A DNA stretch of 21,816 nucleotides from a bacterium UBP10_UBA1149. GTDB taxonomy: Bacteria; Desulfobacterota; Binatia; UBA1149. Where the stretch lies: assembly GCA_002311335.1 (NCBI GenBank), contig DBZX01000076.1:30858-52673 (forward strand). The letters run 5' to 3'. The notes under the pieces were generated by a model. It had not been told where the DNA came from and ran no database searches. It was given only the letters and a program-made list of their open reading frames with translations. Positions 1 through 9,894 of the stretch are shown here, in pieces. The first letter of the stretch is position 1, and every line of letters begins with the position of its first letter. The position numbers were made by a program, and so were the translations under genes.

Positions 1-870
1 TTCTTCGGCGTCGCGCCGGGCACGAGCAGTAAGACCAACCCCAACGCGATGATCAGCGCCTCGTCTAACACCATATTTACCAACGTGGCGCTGACCGATG
101 ACGGCAAGCCCTGGTGGGAAGGCATGGACGGCGACCCGCCGGCCCACGCCACCGACTGGCGCGGCAACGACTGGACACCGGCCAGCAAAGAGAAAGCCGC
201 CCACCCTAACTCGCGCTTCACCGCGCCCGCCTCGCAGTGTCCCTGCATATCCGAGGACTGGGAGTCCCCGCGCGGCGTGCCGATCTCAGCCTTCATCTTC
301 GGCGGTCGGCGGGCGAAAACGGCACCGCTCGTGTTCGAAGCCTTCGACTGGGAGCACGGCGTTTATGTTGGATCGGCGGTCGCCTCGGAAACAACGGCGG
401 CGGCCACGGGCGCGGTCGGCGTCGTCAGGCGCGACCCCATGGCAATGATACCGTTCTGCGGTTACAACATGGCCGACTATTTTGCCCACTGGCTGTCGCT
501 GGGTGCGAAGTCAGACAAGCTGCCCACCATCTTCCACGTGAACTGGTTTCGCCAGGACGACGGCGGCCGATTCATATGGCCGGGCTTCGGCGAGAACCTC
601 CGCGTGCTGCGCTGGATACGCGAGCGCTGCCTGGGGGCGGCCGACGCGGTAAAGACAGCCGTAGGCTGGGTGCCGGCCAAGGGCGCGATCGACATCGACG
701 GCCTGGACGGCGTCGACGAAGAGACGATGGCCGACCTGCTGCACATTGACCGTGAGTCATGGCAGGCCGAGGTGGAGGATCAGAAAGCCTTCTACGAAAA
801 GTTCGGTGATCGCCTGCCCGAGAAAATCTGGGAGCAGCACCGAGCGCTGGCCGAACGACTGGGCCTCTAG
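1..870 (+). CDS. pckG: Phosphoenolpyruvate carboxykinase (GTP), C-terminal part, cut by window start
   Basis: Converts oxaloacetate plus GTP to phosphoenolpyruvate, CO2 and GDP in the cytoplasm, the entry step of gluconeogenesis. The frame is open from base 1 and 289 codons are present. The enzyme is usually about 600 residues, so roughly the first half, including the kinase P-loop, lies outside the window. Visible family signatures are FFGVAPGT and NPNAM at the very start, the IFGGRR stretch near residue 100, and the guanine-binding segment NWFR...WPGFGEN around residues 180-200, which separates the GTP type from the unrelated ATP type. The stop is TAG at 868-870, one base before the stop of the convergent amidase gene. 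No terminator fits between the two. Identification is firm; only the 5' end is missing. Confidence 0.96.
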   Translation, partial: FFGVAPGTSSKTNPNAMISASSNTIFTNVALTDDGKPWWEGMDGDPPAHATDWRGNDWTPASKEKAAHPNSRFTAPASQCPCISEDWESPRGVPISAFIFGGRRAKTAPLVFEAFDWEHGVYVGSAVASETTAAATGAVGVVRRDPMAMIPFCGYNMADYFAHWLSLGAKSDKLPTIFHVNWFRQDDGGRFIWPGFGENLRVLRWIRERCLGAADAVKTAVGWVPAKGAIDIDGLDGVDEETMADLLHIDRESWQAEVEDQKAFYEKFGDRLPEKIWEQHRALAERLGL

Positions 871-871
871 A

Positions 872-2293
872 TCAGGAGAACGGAAAAGCCGGCCAGTCGG
901 CCGCGGGCCGGGACAGCTCCAGCGCCCGTGCCGTCTGCAAGACCAGCTCATCACGATGACGCTCGGCCACCACCTGCAGGCCCGCTGGTAAGCCCGCGTC
1001 GGTCATGCCGGCACGCAGGCTGGCCGCCGGATGCCCCGACATGTTGAACGGGTAGGTAAACGCCACCGCGTGCATGGGCGCGTCAAAATCCCGACCGTCG
1101 ACGCCCGAAGGCGGCGGCCCCGAGGCCGCAAAAGCCTCGGTCGGCAACTGCGGCGTTACCAGCAGATCATAATCTTCGAACAGGGCGCCAAGCGCCGCGT
1201 TGAGCTCAGCGCGCTGCCGCTGTATGCGCGCGATGCCGGCCGGGTCGAGCCGCGAAGCAAACTGCAGACCCTGCCAGAAAGCACGGCCCAGCTCTTCCTC
1301 GTGGCCTTCGACCAGCGGCGCCACCACGCCGAAAGCCTCGGCGCCGGCCATCATGCCCCAGTCGTTGCCGAGGTCGGGCAACTTCAAATCCAGCTCTTCT
1401 ATTTCGAATCCCAGTGCCGCCAGCTCGGCTACGCTGCCTTCGACCTCGCGCATCACATCTTTCTGCACCCGCGCGTAGCCGAGGTCGCGGCTGAAGCCTA
1501 CTCGTAACCCTGTCGGCAGGTCATCGATGCTCTCGAGGTAAGAAAATCCCGGGTGCGGCAGCGAATTGGCGTCGGCGGAATGATAACCGCAGGCGGCGTC
1601 GATGAACGCCGCCGCGTCGGCCGTACTGCGGGTTATGGGACCGAGGTGAATAGTGTCGGCCCACTGCGCGCTGCCACCGTCGAGCGGCCCCAGCGGTATG
1701 CGGCCGAAGCTCGGCTTGATGCCGAACGCGCCGGTGTAGCAAGCGGGTATCCTCGTGGACCCTCCTCCGTCGGACGCCGTGACCAGCGGCACCATGCGAC
1801 CGGCGAGCGCCGCCGCCGACCCTCCGCTCGATCCACCCGGCGTGCGCTCGGTGTTCCACGGGTTGCGCGTGGTGCCGAATACGCGGTTCCTGGTAAAGCC
1901 CGTGTAGCCGAACTCGGGCGTGTTGGTCTTGCCCACCACGATGGCACCGGCGGCGCGCAGGCGCTCCACCTGCACCGAGTCGCGTTCGGCCACGTTGTCG
2001 CGCAGGGGCACCGAGCCGTAGGTGCAGGGAAGTCCGGCCACCTCTTCGAGGTCCTTGACGCCCAGGGGAACGCCGGCCAGCGGAAGCGTTCGCTCGCCAT
2101 CGGTCATGCGTTTTTCCAGGTCGCGAGCGTCACCCAGCGCACGCTCGGCGCAGACGTGTACGAAAGCGTTGAGCGACTCGTTGCGCTCGTCTATGCGCGC
2201 CAGCGCCGCCTCCACGCAGTCGCTGGGCGAAACGTCGCCGGCTCTCACCAGTGCCGCAAGTTCAACGGCCGACAGGTCCATCAAGTCACTCAT
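872..2293 (-). CDS. Amidase signature family hydrolase
   Basis: Amide-bond hydrolase of the amidase signature family, 473 residues, the usual length. The Ser-cisSer-Lys triad is visible: Lys80 in GVPLGVKD, the cis-Ser in PGGSSGGSA (Ser155/156), and the nucleophile Ser179 in DGGGSTRIPA. The substrate cannot be read from sequence. The family includes GatA, fatty-acid amide hydrolases, and nicotinamidase- or aryl-amidase-like enzymes. No gatB or gatC lies beside it, so a stand-alone catabolic or detoxifying amidase is more likely than GatA. The frame is open 37 codons further upstream, but the ATG at 2291-2293 (MSDLMDLS) was chosen because homology begins there and the upstream translation is low-complexity. 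No clear Shine-Dalgarno precedes it. It converges on pckG with one base between the stops. Confidence 0.92.
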   Translation of the reverse strand: MSDLMDLSAVELAALVRAGDVSPSDCVEAALARIDERNESLNAFVHVCAERALGDARDLEKRMTDGERTLPLAGVPLGVKDLEEVAGLPCTYGSVPLRDNVAERDSVQVERLRAAGAIVVGKTNTPEFGYTGFTRNRVFGTTRNPWNTERTPGGSSGGSAAALAGRMVPLVTASDGGGSTRIPACYTGAFGIKPSFGRIPLGPLDGGSAQWADTIHLGPITRSTADAAAFIDAACGYHSADANSLPHPGFSYLESIDDLPTGLRVGFSRDLGYARVQKDVMREVEGSVAELAALGFEIEELDLKLPDLGNDWGMMAGAEAFGVVAPLVEGHEEELGRAFWQGLQFASRLDPAGIARIQRQRAELNAALGALFEDYDLLVTPQLPTEAFAASGPPPSGVDGRDFDAPMHAVAFTYPFNMSGHPAASLRAGMTDAGLPAGLQVVAERHRDELVLQTARALELSRPAADWPAFPFS

Positions 2294-2591
2294 GGAGTGG
2301 TTTTTCGCCTGTCGCGCGTGTTGTGTCGAGTACGCGCGCCCAAGCCGTAGAACCCGATAGCCCCCACTTGGGGGGGGGAAAGCGCTCCGGCGGAAATCGT
2401 GCAAAATTGCAAGCCAAGTGCGGAATCAGCCCATTTTTTATACTTTGACGCTTGTTTATCGCCATAAACGGATCGCGAGCTTGGCATTAAGCCCCCAGGT
2501 GAGGTTAGAATGCGGGGTCGGCTGTATGCTTGCCAGCCCGGGGAACAGGTGGCCCGCCAGGGCGGCACAGCTCGGCACGACGGTTGGAGCA
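2294..2591. other. Intergenic stretch between divergent amidase and small membrane-protein genes
   Basis: About 300 bases without a convincing gene. It holds a C5/G9 run that can fold on itself (about 2360-2380) and an AT-richer island at 2405-2470. Within that island is an inverted repeat at 2454-2469 with 6-base arms (GTTTAT/ATAAAC) around CGCC. A TTGACG hexamer sits at 2445-2450, but no well-spaced -10 follows it on the + strand. The island probably holds the promoters of the two divergent genes, but I cannot place them. Confidence 0.35.
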
Positions 2592-2924
2592 ATGGTTGCG
2601 GTAAACAGAGCTGGCTGGGATACCAGCCTGACGCCTGATGAACGACCGGACGAACCAGCCGGGGGCACGGTTGCCACCGCGCTGGGCTACCTCCTGTTCG
2701 GGCTGGGGACCTGCCTGCTCGCCCTCACCTTGCTGCAGACCATACTGCGCGTCTTGCCCACCAGCATCTCTTTCGTGCTGCTGGTGGCAACGGTCGTCGG
2801 CGCCTGCGGCGGAATGTGGGCCCTGCTCTTCCACAGCAACTCCACCCCGCGACACCGGCGCAGGTGGCCGCCAACGATTCACCTGCCGCAACATCCCCCG
2901 CGCGGGGGCCGCCACGGTTTCTAA
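2592..2924 (+). CDS. Hypothetical two-helix membrane protein
   Basis: No family recognised. With the start at 2592 it is 110 residues: a short polar N-terminus, two hydrophobic segments (about 28-50 and 58-81), then a basic, proline- and histidine-rich tail. That pattern looks like a small inner-membrane protein. The frame is open back to 2418, but the upstream residues do not look protein-like. At the chosen ATG, GGAG lies only two bases upstream, which is too close for a normal Shine-Dalgarno, so the start is uncertain. Its TAA overlaps the TAG of the convergent exonuclease gene within the four bases CTAA (2921-2924). It could be a chance frame; the two clean membrane segments are the only real support. 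Confidence 0.42.
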   Translation: MVAVNRAGWDTSLTPDERPDEPAGGTVATALGYLLFGLGTCLLALTLLQTILRVLPTSISFVLLVATVVGACGGMWALLFHSNSTPRHRRRWPPTIHLPQHPPRGGRHGF

Positions 2925-3730
2925 ACGTCGAGCTCCAGCTCGATGGGACAGTGGTCTGAGCCCATGACCTCGGCGTGGATGAGCGCTGACTTCACACGCG
3001 AAACCAGCCCCGCGTCGACAACGTGGTAGTCGATGCGCCAGCCAACGTTGCGATCACGCGCACCCGCACGATAACTCCACCAGGAATAATCCCGCTCGTG
3101 CGCTTGCTTGCCTTCATAAGCCGACGCGGGATTCAGGGCGCGAAAGGTGTCGACGTATCCGCGATCAAACCAGTCCTGCAACGCTTGGCGTTCCTCGGGT
3201 AGAAAACCAGTCACGGTTTCGTTCTGTTTCGGCCGGGCCAGGTCGACCTCGGTGTGAGCAGTGTTCCAGTCGCCGGACACGACCACGTTCTTACCCTGCT
3301 CGCGTTCTTCGTCGACCACCTCGAGCAGCGCAGCGTAAAACTCCATCTTGAAGCCCAGGCGATCGGGGTCGGGCCCCTTGGGGGTCTGCCGGCCGTTGGG
3401 AAAGTAGACATTGTAAACCGTGACCGCGCCGTGCTCGGTGACAAGAATACGCCCCTCGTTGCGCTCAAACCCGAGCCCGCGGGTGACGAACAAGGGCTTT
3501 TCGAGGCTGAAGGTCGCCACGCCGCTGTAACCCTTGCGCTCGGCCGAATGCCAATCGAGATGGTAGCCCAGCGACGAGATGGCGAGCAGCACGTCGTCGG
3601 GCACCTGCTCGGGCAGGGCCTTTGTTTCCTGCAGGCACACGACGTCGGGCCGGCTGCGTTCGAGCCACCCGAGGAAGCCCTTACGCGCAGCCGCGCGAAT
3701 ACCGTTAACGTTCCACGAAACTATGCGCAT
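2921..3730 (-). CDS. xth: Exodeoxyribonuclease III / AP endonuclease
   Basis: Mg-dependent base-excision-repair enzyme that nicks DNA 5' of abasic sites and removes 3' blocking groups. At 269 residues it is the normal length. All catalytic landmarks are present: Asn7 in SWNVNG, Glu35 in LQETK, Tyr109 in VYFPNG, Asp154 and Asn156 in GDWN, Asp234 in WRIDYH, and Asp259-His260 in SDHCP. The frame extends 45 codons further upstream, but ATG 3728-3730 starts exactly at the family's MRIVSWN beginning, so the longer form is rejected. A GGAG lies only one base before the ATG, so normal Shine-Dalgarno initiation is doubtful. The gene is divergent from thiC. It is single-copy in appearance, with no repair-gene neighbours. 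Confidence 0.95.
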   Translation of the reverse strand: MRIVSWNVNGIRAAARKGFLGWLERSRPDVVCLQETKALPEQVPDDVLLAISSLGYHLDWHSAERKGYSGVATFSLEKPLFVTRGLGFERNEGRILVTEHGAVTVYNVYFPNGRQTPKGPDPDRLGFKMEFYAALLEVVDEEREQGKNVVVSGDWNTAHTEVDLARPKQNETVTGFLPEERQALQDWFDRGYVDTFRALNPASAYEGKQAHERDYSWWSYRAGARDRNVGWRIDYHVVDAGLVSRVKSALIHAEVMGSDHCPIELELDV

Positions 3731-3836
3731 GCTCCAACAGTGGCCGGGCCCGGCCCGAAAGACCGGCCTGCACGACCGGCCGACAGGTATAGCCTTGGCC
3801 CGCGTACACACCAAGTCGCACAGCCCTCCGTTTCCA

Positions 3837-3865
3837 TTGACACCACGTCGGGAGCGTTGTTTCAT
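3837..3865 (+). promoter_or_regulatory. Candidate sigma-70 promoter of thiC
   Basis: A perfect -35 hexamer, TTGACA (3837-3842), is followed after 17 bases by TTTCAT (3860-3865), a 4/6 match to the -10 consensus. Transcription would begin about five bases before the thiC ATG at 3877, giving an almost leaderless mRNA. A GGGAG at 3850-3854 would lie inside the promoter spacer and is too far from the ATG to act as a Shine-Dalgarno. The hexamers and spacing are seen; activity is inferred. Confidence 0.4.
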
Positions 3866-3876
3866 CGCCCAGTATC

Positions 3877-5481
<1,605 letters not shown>

Positions 5482-5538
5482 AGCAGCAGGACTGAGAAGT
5501 TGCTTTTTTCGGGTGTGCCGCTGCGCTAAACAACAGCG

Positions 5539-6114
5539 ATGCCTACACGCAACGCCATCTATCACCGCAGCAAGAACGTTAGCATTTTCCCCATCGAGGG
5601 AGATCGCTTTCTCATAACGGCCTCCTTGCACGACGAGGTACACGACGTTCGAGCCGAGGTGGAGATCCTGCATCCTTCGCTGGAGATAGTCGCCGCCCGC
5701 AGCGAGGTGCGCAACGGGCCCTTCACCGAGGTCTGCAACATGACCCACCCCAACATCGAGCGCCTGGTGGGGATGAAGGTCGCGCGCGGCTTTACGCTGG
5801 AGGCGCGCAAGGCCGTTGGCGGTCCGGGCGGATGCCACCGCGTATCGGAGCTGCTGGTCGAGATCGCCCAGGCCGCCTACCAGCTGCATTTTGTGCGCCT
5901 GTTCGCCTCGCAATCGCGCGAGGAACGCGAACGAGAAGACGTGCCGCTGCGCCGCCACGATTTCGTTCTCAATAACGTGCCCGGCATGCGCGACACCTGC
6001 TTCAGCTACAGCACGGCCAACCGAAAGCTGGTAGAAGAAAAAGCCACCCCCCTGCGCAGGCTCGAGCAGGACATGCCGACGAGAAACATAGATGACACCC
6101 GCGGCAAAGACTGA
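5539..6114 (+). CDS. DUF2889 domain protein
   Basis: 191-residue protein of unknown function. It matches the pattern I know for DUF2889: an HDV/HDM motif followed by alternating strands (residues ~32-55), a PFTEVC segment (~61-66), LVGMKVARGF (~76-85), and the conserved GGPGGCHRVSELL (~94-106), where most members read GCTHL. There is no signal peptide or membrane segment, so it is probably cytoplasmic. The C-terminal third is charged and rich in Arg/Glu. ATG 5539 has no obvious Shine-Dalgarno. It lies 57 bases after thiC and 32 bases before an SDR gene on the same strand. Family assignment is from memory of the motif, not a search; the function is unknown to me. Confidence 0.8.
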   Translation: MPTRNAIYHRSKNVSIFPIEGDRFLITASLHDEVHDVRAEVEILHPSLEIVAARSEVRNGPFTEVCNMTHPNIERLVGMKVARGFTLEARKAVGGPGGCHRVSELLVEIAQAAYQLHFVRLFASQSREEREREDVPLRRHDFVLNNVPGMRDTCFSYSTANRKLVEEKATPLRRLEQDMPTRNIDDTRGKD

Positions 6115-6132
6115 GCGTGGACACCCGCTGAA

Positions 6133-6137
6133 AAGGA
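6133..6137 (+). promoter_or_regulatory. Ribosome binding site fixing a TTG start
   Basis: AAGGA, nine bases before TTG 6147. No in-frame ATG or GTG lies at the expected N-terminus of the SDR protein, so this site decides for the TTG start. Confidence 0.6.
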
Positions 6138-6146
6138 AAACTGACA

Positions 6147-6902
6147 TTGGCTGATCTCATTGGACGTCGCGCGCTGGTTACCGGTGGCTCGCGGGGAATA
6201 GGCAGGGGAATCGCGCTGGCACTGGCCGGCTGCGGGGCTTCGCTGGTCATCACTTATCGTCGAGCAGAAGAAGAAGCGGCCTCGGCCGTGGCCGAGATAG
6301 AGGCGCTCGGCGGACGGGCGCTGGCCCTCAAGAGCGACGTGAGTGACCTCGAACAGGTTGAAGATGCGTTTGCCCGGGCCGACGAATTCCTCGGCGGACT
6401 GGACACCGTGGTGGCCAACGCCGGCCTGCCCTCGGGCGTGGCCCCGGTGTCGCAGGTCGAGCCGCGCTACTGGCGCAAGGTGCTCGACACCAACCTCGAC
6501 GGCGTGTTCTACACGCTGCGAACCGCGGTGCCCTACATCGAGAAAGCTGGCGGCGGTTCGATAACGGCGATCTCGTCGATAGCCGCCGATAACCTCATGC
6601 CCTTCGGATCTCCCTACAACGTGTCCAAGGCCGGCGTCAACGCGCTGACCCTGACACTGGCAAAAGAGGTCGCCTCTTCGGGAATCAGGGTCAACGTCGT
6701 GGCTCCCGGCCTGGTGAAATCGGCCATGGGCGACGCGGTGGTAAACGCCCACGGCGAAGCCGCGCTGGCGAGCATCGCGCTCGGCCGCATCGGCCAGCCC
6801 GACGACATAGGCCACATGGTGGCTTTCCTGGCCTCAAGCGACGGAGAGTGGATCACCGGCAAGGTGTTGCGCGTGGACGGCGGCCAGTACATCCACACCT
6901 GA
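6147..6902 (+). CDS. SDR-family NAD(P)-dependent oxidoreductase (FabG-like)
   Basis: Short-chain dehydrogenase/reductase, 251 residues, classical type. The Rossmann motif TGGSRGIG is at residues 12-19, the NAG motif at 91-93, the catalytic Ser at 143/144 (ISS), and the YxxxK pair at Tyr157 and Lys161 (YNVSK). A FabG-like C-terminus (LRVDGGQ) closes the fold. It reduces or oxidises a carbonyl or alcohol with NAD(P)H; the substrate cannot be told. Arg near residues 38-39, after the second beta strand (ITYRR), suggests NADP preference. The start is TTG with a good upstream AAGGA. It is the last gene of a + strand run with thiC and the DUF2889 gene and converges on the ABC-F gene with 11 bases between the stops. 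Confidence 0.93.
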   Translation: MADLIGRRALVTGGSRGIGRGIALALAGCGASLVITYRRAEEEAASAVAEIEALGGRALALKSDVSDLEQVEDAFARADEFLGGLDTVVANAGLPSGVAPVSQVEPRYWRKVLDTNLDGVFYTLRTAVPYIEKAGGGSITAISSIAADNLMPFGSPYNVSKAGVNALTLTLAKEVASSGIRVNVVAPGLVKSAMGDAVVNAHGEAALASIALGRIGQPDDIGHMVAFLASSDGEWITGKVLRVDGGQYIHT

Positions 6903-6913
6903 GCGTACCGCTG

Positions 6914-8905
<1,992 letters not shown>

Positions 8906-8953
8906 GGTAGTAAACGCAGCGGCGGGCAGCGCGAGAAAGCGCCAGCCGGGATA

Positions 8954-9511
8954 TCAGTTGCCGGTAAGCGTGGCCCCCGCCGGATGTTCGCCCAGTACCG
9001 AGTCGCGCACCCTGATCCTTCGACCGGCGTGCAAGCCGGCGTGATTACCGGTGAGCCCGTTCTGCTCAATCTCTACCGAGCGGGCCACCACCCACCGGTA
9101 GGCGGCCACGCCCGACCTGCCGTTGCCCACGATGCGCAGGTCGCGCACGCGCACGCGGGTACCGGCAACGCCGGCGGCCGAAAAGCCGCTGATCTCGCCC
9201 GGCCCCAGCACGCTGCAGATGCTTCCGTAAAGGCAGCGCACTCCCTGCCGGGGAGTACGGGTTTCGGAGTTGCCGACAATGCTGAAGCCATCCAGACGCA
9301 GCCTGGACCGATCGGACAGCACTACTCCCTCGGTGGATACCTCACTGCAGTCCAGATCATCGAGCAGCCAGCCCGTGTCGCCGGCTTCGACCAGCTGGCC
9401 GCAGTGGTCCACTACCACGTCGGCGGCAGCGGCAGGTAGCGCCAGGGCGCAAAGCAGTGCAGGGACGACGAGAAAAATCGCCCGGTGCGGGCCAGCTGTA
9501 ATAACTTTCAT
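8954..9511 (-). CDS. Secreted right-handed beta-helix protein
   Basis: 185 residues. A clear Sec signal peptide opens it (about residues 1-30: basic start, hydrophobic core, cleavage after LPAAAA). The rest is short repeating strand-turn units such as RLRLDGFSIVGN, VRVRDLRIVGNG, ARSVEIEQNGLTGN and RIRVRDSVLGEH, the pattern of a right-handed parallel beta-helix. Two Cys pairs are possible, suiting an exported protein. It is short for such folds, which often exceed 300 residues, so it may be a truncated or minimal member. No catalytic residues of pectate lyases are evident. The frame opens upstream to 9616, but ATG 9509-9511 directly starts the signal peptide. A promoter-like pair of hexamers ends only nine bases before this ATG. 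Confidence 0.7.
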   Translation of the reverse strand: MKVITAGPHRAIFLVVPALLCALALPAAAADVVVDHCGQLVEAGDTGWLLDDLDCSEVSTEGVVLSDRSRLRLDGFSIVGNSETRTPRQGVRCLYGSICSVLGPGEISGFSAAGVAGTRVRVRDLRIVGNGRSGVAAYRWVVARSVEIEQNGLTGNHAGLHAGRRIRVRDSVLGEHPAGATLTGN

Positions 9512-9520
9512 AACGGTTAC

Positions 9521-9548
9521 AGCATAAAGCGATGCCGCTGCCTTGCAA
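9521..9548 (-). promoter_or_regulatory. Candidate promoter of the beta-helix gene
   Basis: Read on the minus strand: TTGCAA, 16 bases, TATGCT. The -10 ends nine bases before the ATG at 9511, so the transcript would have almost no leader. Each hexamer is close to the sigma-70 consensus; function is inferred. Confidence 0.35.
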
Positions 9549-9614
9549 GGGGAACGCGTGTTATCCCGCCAGGAAAAGTCATAGAGCCGGGTGAGGAAAC
9601 GCGAAAAGAGGCCC

Positions 9615-9659
9615 AAAAAGCGACTCCGGAAACAAGGGTCTTCACCTTGTCCCCGGAGT
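9615..9659 (-). terminator. Probable intrinsic terminator, minus strand
   Basis: Two-part hairpin. Outer 7-bp stem: 9623-9629 (ACTCCGG) with 9653-9659 (CCGGAGT). After a 2x2 internal loop comes an inner 6-bp stem: 9632-9637 (ACAAGG) with 9645-9650 (CCTTGT). On the minus strand it is followed, three bases later, by UUUUU (9615-9619). The short U-run and three-base gap make it less than ideal. It would end transcription coming from the molybdoenzyme gene (stop at 9895) before the beta-helix gene. Confidence 0.55.
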
Positions 9660-9894
9660 AAGGGTGCTTATTGCGCCCCCGTTTCTGAACCGCCTCAGTA
9701 GGACGGCTCTATATGCAGTTCCGGGACTCCGATCGGTGTGCCCCGTCCGCAAGACAACGATACCACCCTGAAACGGCAGGACAAGAGATATTTCGGTTGG
9801 CGGCTGACTTTATTCGCGCAATGCACAGCCACCGTGACGCACCCCCCCGATCGCCCCCCAAATAGCTCGCCCGGCTGCAGGGCGGCCCGCTTTC

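Larger units (their letters stand above)
9512..9894. other. Non-coding stretch between beta-helix and molybdoenzyme genes
   Basis: 383 bases with no convincing gene on either strand. It holds a long hairpin with a U-run on the minus strand (9615-9659), a possible 6-base stem GGACGG/CCGTCC (9701-9706 with 9743-9748) enclosing the palindrome CCGATCGG, and a run of C residues near 9842-9858. It may be the 3' UTR of the molybdoenzyme transcript, or may encode a small RNA. Confidence 0.4.

Noticed and set aside
872..2293. GatA (glutaminyl-tRNA amidotransferase subunit A)
   Set aside because: Same superfamily, but no gatB or gatC beside it, and the DGGGST nucleophile region differs from the usual GatA DTGGSIR.
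872..2404. Longer amidase with 37 extra N-terminal residues
   Set aside because: Residues before MSDLMDLS are low-complexity and outside the family; the ATG at 2293 fits the usual N-terminus.
3731..3876. TPP riboswitch before thiC
   Set aside because: No CTGAGA block or partner elements, and too little space after the likely promoter.
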